DNA from: Kordia zhangzhouensis
GTDB taxonomy: Bacteria > Bacteroidota > Bacteroidia > Flavobacteriales > Flavobacteriaceae
NCBI RefSeq assembly: GCF_001005305.1
Contig: NZ_LBMH01000004.1
Location: 62,001-126,000, forward strand
Direction of reading: 5' to 3'
Length of the DNA: 64,000 nt
Position numbers and translations under genes: made by a program. The notes beneath the pieces were generated by a model that was given only the letters and a program-made list of their open reading frames with translations, ran no database searches and was not told where the DNA came from. This document shows, piece after piece, positions 34,547-42,594 of this stretch (the stretch's first letter is position 1; each line of letters begins with the position of its first letter).

Positions 34547-35269
34547 TTATTTTTTATGAACGCTTCCAGAAACAGATTTATTTTTGGAAACGCTATTAGG
34601 ATTACCATAATAGCTAATGTCTCCACCACTTGAACTATTAGCAACCAATTTCTCAGAAACAGTTACGGTAACATCTGCACCACTACTAGCAGACGCGTCA
34701 CAACTTTTTACTTCAAGGTCTTTTGCAGCAATATCACTTCCGCTACTAGCTTTGGCAACGAGTGATTGAGCTGTTCCTGAAATTTTAATATCTGCACCGC
34801 TAGATGACGAACAAAATACATTTTCTGCCTCTACTTCAATTTTTACATCGGCACCACTTGTACTTTTTACTTCAAGATCGTCCGAAACGATAGTTGATGT
34901 TGAAAATACATCAGCACCACTAGTACCTATAATCTTCTCAATAGAAGGCATACGTACATGTACTTTTTTTGACTTGCAACGACCTATATTTTTTTCGGTG
35001 TGAATTCGTAAAATTCCATTATCAATATCAGTTGCAATTAATGAAATAACATTTTCATCTGCTTCAACCTCAATAGAAGGGCTCGAGGCTTGTGTAATAT
35101 ATACGTCTAATCCTTCTGAAGCTTTGATTGTAGTAAATGGCTCGTCTGCTTCACGTTCTTCTGTAACAACATTTCTATTGCCTGCAATTCCATTGTTAAA
35201 GTTAAAATCGCAAGAAGTAAGTAAAATGCTTAAAATGGCAATGGCGATAATTCGTGCTAAAGTAATCAT
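34547..35269 (-). CDS. DUF2807 (head GIN) domain lipoprotein
   Basis: A 240-residue exported protein from the ATG at 35267-35269: signal MITLARIIAIAILSILLTSC with lipobox Cys20, then a right-handed beta-helix-like domain of repeated SGAD/SGSD strands (SKSCDASASSGADVTVTVSE, SSSGADIKISG), the DUF2807 hallmark. Such proteins often end PadR-PspC operons in Bacteroidetes and may sense or buffer envelope stress. The frame opens 32 codons further up without a signal-like start, so the ATG chosen is better. Confidence 0.88.
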   Translation of the reverse strand: MITLARIIAIAILSILLTSCDFNFNNGIAGNRNVVTEEREADEPFTTIKASEGLDVYITQASSPSIEVEADENVISLIATDIDNGILRIHTEKNIGRCKSKKVHVRMPSIEKIIGTSGADVFSTSTIVSDDLEVKSTSGADVKIEVEAENVFCSSSSGADIKISGTAQSLVAKASSGSDIAAKDLEVKSCDASASSGADVTVTVSEKLVANSSSGGDISYYGNPNSVSKNKSVSGSVHKK

Positions 35270-35364
35270 AGTAGTTAGTGTTTTAATTATTGATTGATGA
35301 TGTTTTTTTGATGTAAATTCTTGTAAGAAGAACTCAAATTCGATTTCTTTTACTTTACAACCCA

Positions 35365-35399
35365 ACTACTAAAACCGTACAAGAAACAATTTTAGTAGT
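35365..35399. other. perfect inverted repeat between the PspC and DUF2807 genes
   Basis: ACTACTAAAA (35365-35374), 15 bases, TTTTAGTAGT (35390-35399). It lies in the 173-base gap inside the operon and may be a processing or attenuation hairpin; without a T run it is not a typical terminator. Confidence 0.4.
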
Positions 35400-35442
35400 G
35401 CTTGATTGGATTGTAAAATGGTTCATTTTTGATTGATGATTT

Positions 35443-37167
35443 TTACTGATCTGTTTGAGTAGTTACACTGTCACGTTGAACATTTACTCGTACATTTTTG
35501 TCATTGTTTTTAATGTTGATATCTACTTTGTCAGAATTAATTGTAATTTCTTTTTTGTCTTTTTTCAATTGCTTGATTGCTGAATTATCGCAGTCCAAAC
35601 ATTTAAGGTCATCGTCAATGACTTGGTAATAATGTTCTTCTTCACCTGTCCCTAAAATATCTCCAGAACCTATAGAATTACTGTGGAAATTTTTCGTGTT
35701 CTCATCTGCATAAATTATAGCACCTTCAGGTAAGTATAAGATAACTTCTATTTCTTGTTGATTGAACTTATCATCAGGATTTACAAAAAAGAAACTATCT
35801 AATTTCAGTGTATTATTTTCAAATGCAAAGTTGTAATTAATAGCTTGTGCACGTTCTCTAGCAGCATTGTAAGTAACACCGCTCGCAGATTGATTGATAC
35901 GAATTCGCGCGTTATTACTATCTGTAGGTTTTACAATTAAGCGTACTGCACTAGAAAATAACACTACATCTCCATTATCTAAATATTCAACTTCGTATCC
36001 ATAATTTCTATAATAATTATATCCATACTCTTCATTTTTTACCATTTTTACTTTGATAGTGTCATTCGCAACAATAGGCAATTCTGTTTTGGTTGATACA
36101 GAAGCTTCTATATTTTTGTGTAAAGCAGCACTAGAGGCAATAAATGCTATTCCTATACAAGAGCCTATCCATAGTACAGACAAAACAATTTTAGCTGTTA
36201 ATCCAATAGATTTTGAATTTTTCACTAAGATTCTTATGCCTAAAATAAACAACACTACAGCAGGAATTCCAAATGCACATAATAGTAACAGTCCTAAAAC
36301 CCATCTAGGTGTTGAATGAATAATTCCTAAATCTTCATAGATTAAAAATTCTTCACCAGTAAAAACATTTAGGTCTAAAAAACTAAGGTTAATAGCCCCC
36401 ATAATTACACTAATTAGGATTGCACCTGCAGTAATAATAAAGATTACTCCAAAAAACTTTGCGAAAATCTTTAAAAACACCATGATGAGGTTTCCTAAAG
36501 AGTCAAAGAAGGATGATGCACCACTTTTCGCTTTTTGTCCTACTTGCTGAAAGTCTACATCATTAATTCGTTCTTGAACATCGTCCAGTCCTTCCTTGAT
36601 TTTTTGTTCAATGTTGGAGATGTTCGCTGGCTTTCCCGCCATTGCTAGTTTTTCACTTGTAGTATTAGCTTTCGGAATTATGATCCAAAGTATAATATAT
36701 ACTAAAATAGGAGAGCCCACTAACGCAAACAAAAAGATCAAAGCAATGATACGTATCCACAAAGCGTCAATTCCAAAATACTGTGCAAACCCAGCACAAA
36801 CACCTCCTATAAATTTGTTATCATAATCTCTATATAATTTACGATGGGTACTAGAGGTAGTTCTGGTATATGCACTTCTTGGAGCATCTTCAAAAATTTC
36901 GTCATCGACCAAGTAATCTTCAGGTTGTCCCATAATGTCAATAACCTCCTGAACTTCTTTCATACTAATTACTTGTCGCTCGCTTTTTAAGCGTTCTGAA
37001 AAAAGTTCAGCAACTCTTGCTTCAATATCCGCAAGAATTTCATCTCTTCCTTGCGAGTCCGTAAAAGAGCGTTTAATAGCATTCAAATAGCGCTGTAAAC
37101 TGTTATATGCATCTTCATCAATATGAAAAAACATATTTGCTAAATTTATATTGATAGTCTTATTCAT
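35443..37167 (-). CDS. PspC-domain membrane protein
   Basis: A 574-residue protein. Residues 1-95 form an N-terminal cytosolic region rich in charged helix (LQRYLNAIKRSFTDSQGRDE, EVQEVIDIMGQPEDY), a PspC domain follows at about 105-170 (RKLYRDYDNKFIGGVCAGFA, with helix LWIRIIALIFLFALVGSPIL), then three or four further membrane helices (about 235-345), and a beta-rich C-terminal half resembling DUF2807-type strands. It is co-transcribed with PadR (8-base overlap). The family is linked to phage-shock type envelope stress; the exact job is unknown. Confidence 0.9.
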   Translation of the reverse strand: MNKTININLANMFFHIDEDAYNSLQRYLNAIKRSFTDSQGRDEILADIEARVAELFSERLKSERQVISMKEVQEVIDIMGQPEDYLVDDEIFEDAPRSAYTRTTSSTHRKLYRDYDNKFIGGVCAGFAQYFGIDALWIRIIALIFLFALVGSPILVYIILWIIIPKANTTSEKLAMAGKPANISNIEQKIKEGLDDVQERINDVDFQQVGQKAKSGASSFFDSLGNLIMVFLKIFAKFFGVIFIITAGAILISVIMGAINLSFLDLNVFTGEEFLIYEDLGIIHSTPRWVLGLLLLCAFGIPAVVLFILGIRILVKNSKSIGLTAKIVLSVLWIGSCIGIAFIASSAALHKNIEASVSTKTELPIVANDTIKVKMVKNEEYGYNYYRNYGYEVEYLDNGDVVLFSSAVRLIVKPTDSNNARIRINQSASGVTYNAARERAQAINYNFAFENNTLKLDSFFFVNPDDKFNQQEIEVILYLPEGAIIYADENTKNFHSNSIGSGDILGTGEEEHYYQVIDDDLKCLDCDNSAIKQLKKDKKEITINSDKVDINIKNNDKNVRVNVQRDSVTTQTDQ

Positions 37168-37504
37168 TGGTCGTGCTTTTTTGGCGTGTTACGAGTGATA
37201 CGGCATTTTGTAAATTGTTCCAAGTAGTGTTAAGTTCTTTGAGGAATAATTGTCCTGTTTCTGTGAGTCCATAATATTTTCTTGGAGGTCCAGAAGTAGA
37301 TTCTTCCCAACGATAACTTAATAATCCTGCATTTTTCAATCTTGTCAAAAGAGGATAAATAGTTCCTTCTACGACAAGCATTTTTGCGTCTTTTAGGGTG
37401 TCAAGTATTTCGGCTACATAGGCATCTTTATCCTTTAAGATAGACAAGATGCAATATTCCAACACACCTTTACGCATTTGAGCTTTTGTGTTTTCGATCT
37501 TCAT
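37160..37504 (-). CDS. PadR-family transcriptional regulator
   Basis: A 114-residue winged-helix protein (RKGVLEYCILSILKDKDAYV, TLKDAKMLVVEGTIYPLLTR, SGPPRKYYGLTETGQLFL). PadR proteins are dimeric repressors, often of a neighbouring membrane-protein operon. It overlaps the PspC gene by 8 bases. A near-perfect palindrome over the promoter of the operon, before the DUF4870 gene, is its probable operator. Confidence 0.93.
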   Translation of the reverse strand: MKIENTKAQMRKGVLEYCILSILKDKDAYVAEILDTLKDAKMLVVEGTIYPLLTRLKNAGLLSYRWEESTSGPPRKYYGLTETGQLFLKELNTTWNNLQNAVSLVTRQKSTTNE

Positions 37505-37540
37505 GTTTTCATGTGTCTTTTAATGATACTGTTCGTTTTT

Positions 37541-37594
37541 TGATTGATGATTGGTTTGATGATTGATGATGATGATTGATGATGATGATTGATA
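37541..37594. repeat. TGATTGATGAT short-repeat tract in the operon leader
   Basis: Imperfect tandem copies of GATTGATGAT/GATGATTGAT fill 54 bases between the DUF4870 stop and the PadR start. Single copies recur at 35290-35302 and 35430-35441 in the same operon, always in gaps. It is too short and irregular for a CRISPR array. Confidence 0.7.
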
Positions 37595-38059
37595 TTATTT
37601 GATGAAACGAATCGTTAACGGATAGCGATACTTTTCACCTTCATTCGCTTTCATTGCTGCCACAATGGTATACGTAATATTTATTGCAAAAAATAAGAGT
37701 TGTACAATGCATACTATAATGCTTACCAAGGTAAGATTATAAAAACTGAATCCGTCATTCCAATGAATTGAAATGCTGTTAAAATGTATTGTATCCCATA
37801 CATGATGATTTTTTAACCCAAAGAATACAAAAAAAGGAACCGTTAGTATCATTGCTGCAAATTTGTAGCAAAATAAGCTTAACTGAAAATTTAAAACCTC
37901 TTTCCCGTGAAGATCAATGAACTCAGTTTCCTTTTTATAGACATTCCATAAAATGAAAGGAACTATAAAATTTCCAAACGGGATAAAGTAACTACTAAAT
38001 GCTGAAGCATGTAAAACAGTGGCTACATTTTTATGGTGTTTTGTTATGATTGATTCCAT
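37595..38059 (-). CDS. DUF4870 family membrane protein
   Basis: A 154-residue protein with about four membrane segments. The N-terminal part (VATVLHASAFSSYFIPFGNF, then IVPFILWNVYKKETEFIDLH) and the end (ITYTIVAAMKANEGEKYRYP) match DUF4870 (YxaH/Tic20-like) proteins. Function unknown, though the family is often stress induced. First gene of the operon with PadR, PspC and DUF2807; a PadR operator overlaps its promoter. Confidence 0.88.
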   Translation of the reverse strand: MESIITKHHKNVATVLHASAFSSYFIPFGNFIVPFILWNVYKKETEFIDLHGKEVLNFQLSLFCYKFAAMILTVPFFVFFGLKNHHVWDTIHFNSISIHWNDGFSFYNLTLVSIIVCIVQLLFFAINITYTIVAAMKANEGEKYRYPLTIRFIK

Positions 38060-38078
38060 TACCTATTATTTTCTTATG

Positions 38079-38122
38079 CAAATATATATCTAAAAAAAGG
38101 TATTATGCAAAACATAGTACCT
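38079..38122 (-). promoter_or_regulatory. promoter of the DUF4870-PadR-PspC-DUF2807 operon with PadR operator
   Basis: On the minus strand the -7 element is TATATTTG (38079-38086). The -33 TTTTG (38108-38112) is the centre of the palindrome AGGTACTATG-TTTTG-CATAATACCT (38098-38122, one mismatch between arms). A PadR dimer there would block polymerase binding. Confidence 0.75.
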
Positions 38123-38327
38123 AAATTTAACATATTATTAACATTTGTAATTTTTTATAGTTTACTTATAAAACTTTATGTATATATCTGAAAATTAATA
38201 TTTTAAGTTTGTAAAGCAAGTCTTTTGTAGATGCTTAAGAGAAAGAAAAGCAAAATTTAACTTTGTATATGAATTTTTTAATTTTTTGTATTTTGGCTAC
38301 ATAAATGAAATGTGATTGTATAGAATT

Positions 38328-38795
38328 ATGGCAAAAAAATTAACTCCTTCCAAAATAAATACCTTTTTATTGTTCAAACTTCCTTCTGCTTTTTTTTCGG
38401 GTGTGCGACTTAAAGAAATTACTAGAGAAACTGCTACGGTTACCGTTAAACATCGTTGGATTAATCAAAACCCTTTTAAATCGTTGTATTGGGCTACACA
38501 AGGAATGGCTTCTGAATTGGCAACGGGCGTATTGGTTATTCAGGAAATTGAAGCGTCTGGTCAAAAAATATCCATGCTCGTGCGTTCGCAAAAAGGAACA
38601 TTTACCAAAAAAGCTACGGGGAAAATACGCTTTGTTTGTAATGACGGACTAAAGGTAAAAGAAGCGATTGATAAAGCGATTGCAACTGAGGAAGGACAAA
38701 GCTTGATGGTATATGCGGAAGGTTTTGACGAAACAGGAGAAAGTGTCTCTCATTTTGAATATGAATGGGGAATTAAGCTAAAAAAGAAATCATAG
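38328..38795 (+). CDS. DUF4442 family hotdog-fold protein
   Basis: About 155 residues from the ATG at 38328 (MAKKLTPSKINTFLLFKLPS). The block SLYWATQGMASELATGVLVI is the conserved helix of DUF4442, a thioesterase-like hotdog family, usually of unknown substrate. A TTG four codons earlier (38316) is less likely as start. Before it, GTATTTTG near 38287-38294 is a one-base-short -7 match. It is followed 57 bases on by the AIM24-like gene. Confidence 0.85.
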   Translation: MAKKLTPSKINTFLLFKLPSAFFSGVRLKEITRETATVTVKHRWINQNPFKSLYWATQGMASELATGVLVIQEIEASGQKISMLVRSQKGTFTKKATGKIRFVCNDGLKVKEAIDKAIATEEGQSLMVYAEGFDETGESVSHFEYEWGIKLKKKS

Positions 38796-38852
38796 TGTAA
38801 CAAATAAGAGCAACAGGACTCTAATAGGCTACAATCAAAAAACTAAAATAAT

Positions 38853-39644
38853 ATGACAGCACACGAAATTGATTACGAAATCTTCGGAGAAGAAATGCAA
38901 TACGTAGAAATTGAACTAGATCCGCAAGAAGCTGTAGTCGCAGAAGCAGGAAGTTTCATGATGATGGATGATGGTATAACGATGAATACCATTTTTGGAG
39001 ATGGTTCCAATCAAGAAAAAGGAATTTTAGGAAAGCTTTTCTCGGCAGGAAAACGAATTCTTACTGGGGAAAGTTTATTTATGACTTCTTTTTTAAACAA
39101 TGCTTCATTTGGTGTTCGTAAAATCAGTTTTGCATCTCCATATCCAGGAAAGATTATTCCAATTGATTTGACTGAGTTTCGAGGAAAATTTATTTGTCAA
39201 AAAGATGCTTTTCTTTGCGCAGCGAAAGGCGTAACTGTAGGAATTGAGTTTTCCAAAAAACTAGGCCGTGGTCTATTTGGAGGAGAAGGGTTCATTATGC
39301 AAAAACTAGAAGGAGACGGAATGGCATTTGTCCATGCAGGCGGAACAATGGCACGTAAACAATTAGCTCCTGGAGAAATACTTCGAGTTGATACAGGTTG
39401 TATAGTAGGTTTTACACAAGATGTTGACTATGATATAGAATTTGTAGGAGGAATAAAAAATACGCTCTTTGGAGGAGAAGGTATGTTTTTTGCCACGCTT
39501 AAAGGACCAGGAGTTGTGTATATCCAATCTTTACCGTTTAGCCGTTTAGCAGGACGTGTATTGGCTTCTGTGCCAAGAGGAAAAGGAGAAGGTAGTGTGT
39601 TAGGAAGTATTGGTGATCTTTTGGATGGAGATAATAGCTTCTAA
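38853..39644 (+). CDS. TIGR00266/AIM24 family protein
   Basis: A 263-residue protein with the beta-rich tandem fold of the AIM24 family: [13 protein letters not shown] near the start, repeated GGEG turns ([38 protein letters not shown]) and the end [13 protein letters not shown]. Widespread in bacteria; related to the yeast mitochondrial biogenesis protein Aim24 by name and fold, but bacterial function is unknown. No signal peptide. Co-directional with DUF4442. Confidence 0.9.
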   Translation: MTAHEIDYEIFGEEMQYVEIELDPQEAVVAEAGSFMMMDDGITMNTIFGDGSNQEKGILGKLFSAGKRILTGESLFMTSFLNNASFGVRKISFASPYPGKIIPIDLTEFRGKFICQKDAFLCAAKGVTVGIEFSKKLGRGLFGGEGFIMQKLEGDGMAFVHAGGTMARKQLAPGEILRVDTGCIVGFTQDVDYDIEFVGGIKNTLFGGEGMFFATLKGPGVVYIQSLPFSRLAGRVLASVPRGKGEGSVLGSIGDLLDGDNSF

Positions 39645-39818
39645 AAGTAGAAAAGAAGAAAGAAAATCAAGAGTTATTAATCTTCTTACATTTGTTAAAG
39701 TTTCGCTATAAAAAGATAAACGTATACTTTTTTTTCTTAAATTTATAAGAACTTAAAAATTACGCTTATCGACAAAAACTACTCTTTAAAATTTTTAACC
39801 TAAAACCTTTCGTTAAAT

Positions 39819-40016
39819 ATGGCAAGAGCAATGTTTGATTACACGAAGACTATACTTAAAAAAGTTAGTTTTGATCCATCATTATTTTGTAAAGAATTAC
39901 AAAAAGCTTTGCAACGATTGCTCCCTCACGAGATAGAAGAATTGAAAATTTGGATCAGTTCGCTTGTGACAGCAAATCCACAGTTAGACCAATGTTTAAT
40001 CTATTTAAAACCATAA
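39819..40016 (+). CDS. conserved small protein of Bacteroidetes
   Basis: A 65-residue soluble helical protein (MARAMFDYTKTILKKVSFDP, then LFCKELQKALQRLLPHEIEE). I recognise this as a small hypothetical protein kept in many Bacteroidetes, with the MARAMFDYTK start and SFDPxLFCxEL block. Function unknown. It has its own leader and a terminator directly after its stop. Confidence 0.85.
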   Translation: MARAMFDYTKTILKKVSFDPSLFCKELQKALQRLLPHEIEELKIWISSLVTANPQLDQCLIYLKP

Positions 40017-40045
40017 AAAAAGCCGCGATACGTCGCGGCTTTTTT
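40015..40045. terminator. bidirectional terminator
   Basis: A run, AGCCGCGA, loop TACG, TCGCGGCT, T run. Shared by the small-protein gene and oxyR. The TACG tetraloop and GC stem make it one of the strongest in the window. Confidence 0.92.
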
Positions 40046-40052
40046 AATATTA

Positions 40053-40991
40053 CTATTTTTGTACAGGGCTAATGATTTCTACATTATGAAAAGCAATAGC
40101 GCCTCTAACGATTCCCATAATTACATTGCGCAGTGCTTCAATAATTTGCATTTTTAATTCGCTTTTATGAAAAATTAAGCTTACTTCTCTTGCGGGACTT
40201 GGTTCTTTAAAATGGCGTAAATATTTACGTTCAGATTCTTTAAGATCTAAAGTATGCAAAAAGGGGAGTAGCGTCATTCCTAAGTTTTCATTGGAAAGCT
40301 TAATCAACGTTTCAAAACTTCCACTTTCAAGTTGAAAATGATCATTCACTACTGCCTTGGGAACTTTACATAAATTAATGACTCCATCTCTAAAACAGTG
40401 TCCGTCTTCTAACAATAAAATATCATCAATATCCAAGTCGCTAGTTTCTAATTCTTTTTTTGAAAATAAACGATGATTTTCTGTAGTATATCCTACAAAG
40501 GGTTCATAATATAACACACGTTCTTTGATATGTTCATTGCCTAAAGGTGTTGCAGCAATTGCAGCATCCAAATGCCCTTCCATTAGTTTATTAATAATAG
40601 ATTCTGTATTTAATTCTTCTATTTTTAAGTTGACTTTTGGATACTTTTTAATGAATGTTTTTAAGAACATAGGAAGTAAAGTAGGCATAATGGTGGGAAT
40701 AATTCCAAGTTTAAATTCGCCTCCTATAAATCCTTTTTGTTGATCTACAATATCTTGCATTCTTCCAGATTCATTCACAATATTTCGTGCCTGATCTACT
40801 ATTTTCTTTCCAATCTCTGTTAGTTGGATTGGCTTTTTACTTCTGTCAAAAATCTGTATTTCCAATTCGTCTTCAAGCTTTTGTATTTGCATACTTAGCG
40901 TAGGTTGTGTAACGAATGATTTTTGTGCTGCTAGGGTAAAGTTTTGATGTTCGGCAACTGCCAAAACATATTGTAATTGAGTGATGGTCAT
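40053..40991 (-). CDS. oxyR: OxyR-type LysR regulator
   Basis: A 312-residue hydrogen-peroxide sensor. N-terminal winged helix MTITQLQYVLAVAEHQNFTL, with TQPTLSMQIQKLEDELE; C-terminal substrate-type domain with the redox pair Cys199 and Cys208 in DGHCFRDGVINLC, the same numbering as the E. coli protein. I start at the ATG 40989-40991; the frame opens 13 codons earlier. It is divergent from dps, the classical OxyR target, so it probably controls dps and itself. Confidence 0.93.
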   Translation of the reverse strand: MTITQLQYVLAVAEHQNFTLAAQKSFVTQPTLSMQIQKLEDELEIQIFDRSKKPIQLTEIGKKIVDQARNIVNESGRMQDIVDQQKGFIGGEFKLGIIPTIMPTLLPMFLKTFIKKYPKVNLKIEELNTESIINKLMEGHLDAAIAATPLGNEHIKERVLYYEPFVGYTTENHRLFSKKELETSDLDIDDILLLEDGHCFRDGVINLCKVPKAVVNDHFQLESGSFETLIKLSNENLGMTLLPFLHTLDLKESERKYLRHFKEPSPAREVSLIFHKSELKMQIIEALRNVIMGIVRGAIAFHNVEIISPVQK

Positions 40992-41006
40992 TGATATAAA
41001 TTTGAG

Positions 41007-41029
41007 TGATAAAAATATAAAAACTATCA
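41007..41029. promoter_or_regulatory. candidate OxyR site between oxyR and dps
   Basis: TGATA-13-TATCA, symmetric, 16 bases before the oxyR start and 35 bases before the dps -7 element. It loosely recalls the ATAG...CTAT half-sites of OxyR but is AT-rich and could be chance. Confidence 0.35.
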
Positions 41030-41063
41030 ATAAAACTTATATTAAAACGAATAAAATCTCACC

Positions 41064-41071
41064 TACATTTG
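41064..41071 (+). promoter_or_regulatory. -7 element of the dps promoter
   Basis: TACATTTG, a full TAnnTTTG match 23 bases before the ATG at 41095. No clear -33, as expected for a promoter needing an activator. Confidence 0.6.
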
Positions 41072-41094
41072 ACTTAATAAAAAATAGAAACAAA

Positions 41095-41568
41095 ATGGCA
41101 TTAAATATTATCGGACTCGATGTCCAAAAGACAAAAGTATTAGTAAATGATTTAAATGTGTTGCTAGCCAATTTTCAAGTATATTATCAAAACTTACGCG
41201 GAATTCACTGGAATATTAAAGGTAAAGGATTTTTTGAATTACATGCTAAGTTTGAAGAGTTGTATAATGATTCACAAATGAAGATTGACGAGATTGCAGA
41301 ACGAGTATTGACACTTGGAGGAGAACCGCTACACACTTTTGAAGATTACATGAACCACGCAAAAGTTCCTGTTGGAAAACATATTTCAAAAGATGTAAAA
41401 GCAGTTGAATTAATTGTGGCTTCAATTTCTGAACTGTTAAAACTTGAGCGATCTCTTTTAGAAAAAGCGGGCGATGCCAACGATGAAGGAACTAATGCAA
41501 TGATGAGCGATTTAATTTCTGAACAAGAAAAAACGGTTTGGATGATGAATGCATGGTTGCATAAATAA
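41095..41568 (+). CDS. dps: Dps-family DNA starvation/stationary phase protection protein
   Basis: A 157-residue ferritin-like protein that oxidises and stores iron with peroxide and protects DNA. It starts MALNIIGLDVQKTKVLVNDL; the ferroxidase ligands lie in GIHWNIKGKGFFELHAKFEE (His38, His50, Glu54) and DEIAER. The frame opens 38 codons earlier, into the oxyR promoter and before the -7 element, so the ATG at 41095 is right. Divergent from oxyR. Confidence 0.95.
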   Translation: MALNIIGLDVQKTKVLVNDLNVLLANFQVYYQNLRGIHWNIKGKGFFELHAKFEELYNDSQMKIDEIAERVLTLGGEPLHTFEDYMNHAKVPVGKHISKDVKAVELIVASISELLKLERSLLEKAGDANDEGTNAMMSDLISEQEKTVWMMNAWLHK

Positions 41569-41604
41569 TAATTGGGTAACATAACTGATGTTAGGAAAAC
41601 AAGT

Positions 41605-41645
41605 AGCGGTTTGACAATCACTTAAGATGGCAAACCGCTTTTTTT
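41605..41645 (+). terminator. dps terminator
   Basis: AGCGGTTTG (41605-41613), 17-base loop, CAAACCGCT (41631-41639), T run. Confidence 0.82.
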
Positions 41646-41673
41646 ACTGTAGGATTGATAAAAATAGTGCTGA

Positions 41674-42093
41674 TTAGAATACAATTTTTAAACTAATATC
41701 TTTATCCTTTACTGTAAACTTAGAAGGTTCAAATTGTGGCGGGCCATAGCTCATCGGATTGTTAGACATTCCGTAATCTTCTTTTGGCATTCCGCTATCT
41801 TCAAAGTCCATACGACCATTATCATTTTCATCATGTACGCAGGTAATTGCATATTCGCCAGCAGGCACGTTGGTAAAAGTAATTGCTACTTTATTATCTT
41901 TAATGGTGCTTCCCGTTGCTTGGATTGGTTTTGCTTTCATAAAAGTTTCTTCCGTATGCAAAGCAAATAACACTTTTCCTTCATTATTTTTAATATTAGC
42001 AACGGTTACCGTGATAGTTTGCCCTTCAGGAGCTGTTTGAGCAGTGGTAAAATAACTTGTGAATAGTACTGCGATTAAAAGTAAATTTTTCAT
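41674..42093 (-). CDS. DUF2141 domain secreted protein
   Basis: A 139-residue protein with a signal peptide (MKNLLLIAVLFTSYFTTAQT) and the DUF2141 fold: EGKVLFALHTEETFMK, VPAGEYAITCVHDENDNGRM and GMPKEDYGMSNN. It is a small beta-sandwich family of unknown function, usually a single secreted domain. It stands alone at the left edge of the accessory patch. Confidence 0.9.
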   Translation of the reverse strand: MKNLLLIAVLFTSYFTTAQTAPEGQTITVTVANIKNNEGKVLFALHTEETFMKAKPIQATGSTIKDNKVAITFTNVPAGEYAITCVHDENDNGRMDFEDSGMPKEDYGMSNNPMSYGPPQFEPSKFTVKDKDISLKIVF

Positions 42094-42234
42094 GTGTGTG
42101 ATTGTTTATTGATTAATGATTCATTTTTAGCAACATGTAGCAGAGCCAAAGTGTTGTTTGATGATTCAAAAGTCTATAGAAAAACACAGCTTATCCAAAA
42201 AAAGATACTCGATTGTAATTTTTGTAGGATGAAT

Positions 42235-42303
42235 TGTAAAAAGCTGTATAAACAGTGAGAAAAAGTATAGTACTACACTTCTAGCTTTTATACAGCTTTT
42301 ACA
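42235..42303 (-). terminator. long hairpin after the small GG peptide gene
   Basis: TGTAAAAAGCTGTATAAA (42235-42252) and TTTATACAGCTTTTACA (42287-42303) form a stem of about 17 pairs with one bulge around a 34-base loop, 20 bases past the stop of the 49-residue peptide gene. It may terminate or stabilise that transcript. Confidence 0.5.
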
Positions 42304-42323
42304 AAATAGATTAGTGATGGTAC

Positions 42324-42473
42324 TTAGTAAGCACATCGGATGCCACCGATACATCTTCCACCTGGACAATCACTGTCTTTCTTACAACGTCCTGTGTAGC
42401 CGCCAAGAATATTTCGCTGTGCAGATTTCTCAATAATGGTACTCCCCGAAAGGTTGGTAATACTTTTTAACAT
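42324..42473 (-). CDS. 49-residue GG-type Cys-rich peptide (bacteriocin-like)
   Basis: Frame from the ATG at 42471-42473 to TAA at 42324-42326. The N-terminal 25 residues (MLKSITNLSGSTIIEKSAQR, then NILGG) form a leader ending in a double glycine at 24-25, similar in style to small flavobacterial GG peptides. The 24-residue core has four Cys: TGRCKKDSDCPGGRCIGGIR with another Cys three residues before the end. The C-x5-C-x4-C-x5-C spacing suggests two disulphides or ring linkages. It is too short for common gene finders. No transporter is nearby; two SUKH-type genes follow upstream on the same strand. Confidence 0.7.
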   Translation of the reverse strand: MLKSITNLSGSTIIEKSAQRNILGGYTGRCKKDSDCPGGRCIGGIRCAY

Positions 42474-42594
42474 GGATATTGGTTTTTAAGGTTAATAATG
42501 TCAATAAGATAAGGCATTTTATGACCAATTCGCTACGGTAATGCCGTAGCATTGGTAGAAGCTCTTGCTGTACAAGCGGGGACAATTTTCCATG

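Noticed and set aside
37541-37594. Possible CRISPR array
   Set aside because: Repeat unit of about 10 bases, no spacers of constant length and no cas genes.
42166-42369. 67-codon minus-strand frame
   Set aside because: It lies over the long hairpin and the end of the better supported 49-residue peptide gene in another frame.
42494-42594. Small frame (24 codons) with a CTACGG...CCGTAG palindrome upstream of the GG peptide
   Set aside because: Too short and without start context or leader; the palindrome may be regulatory but is weak.
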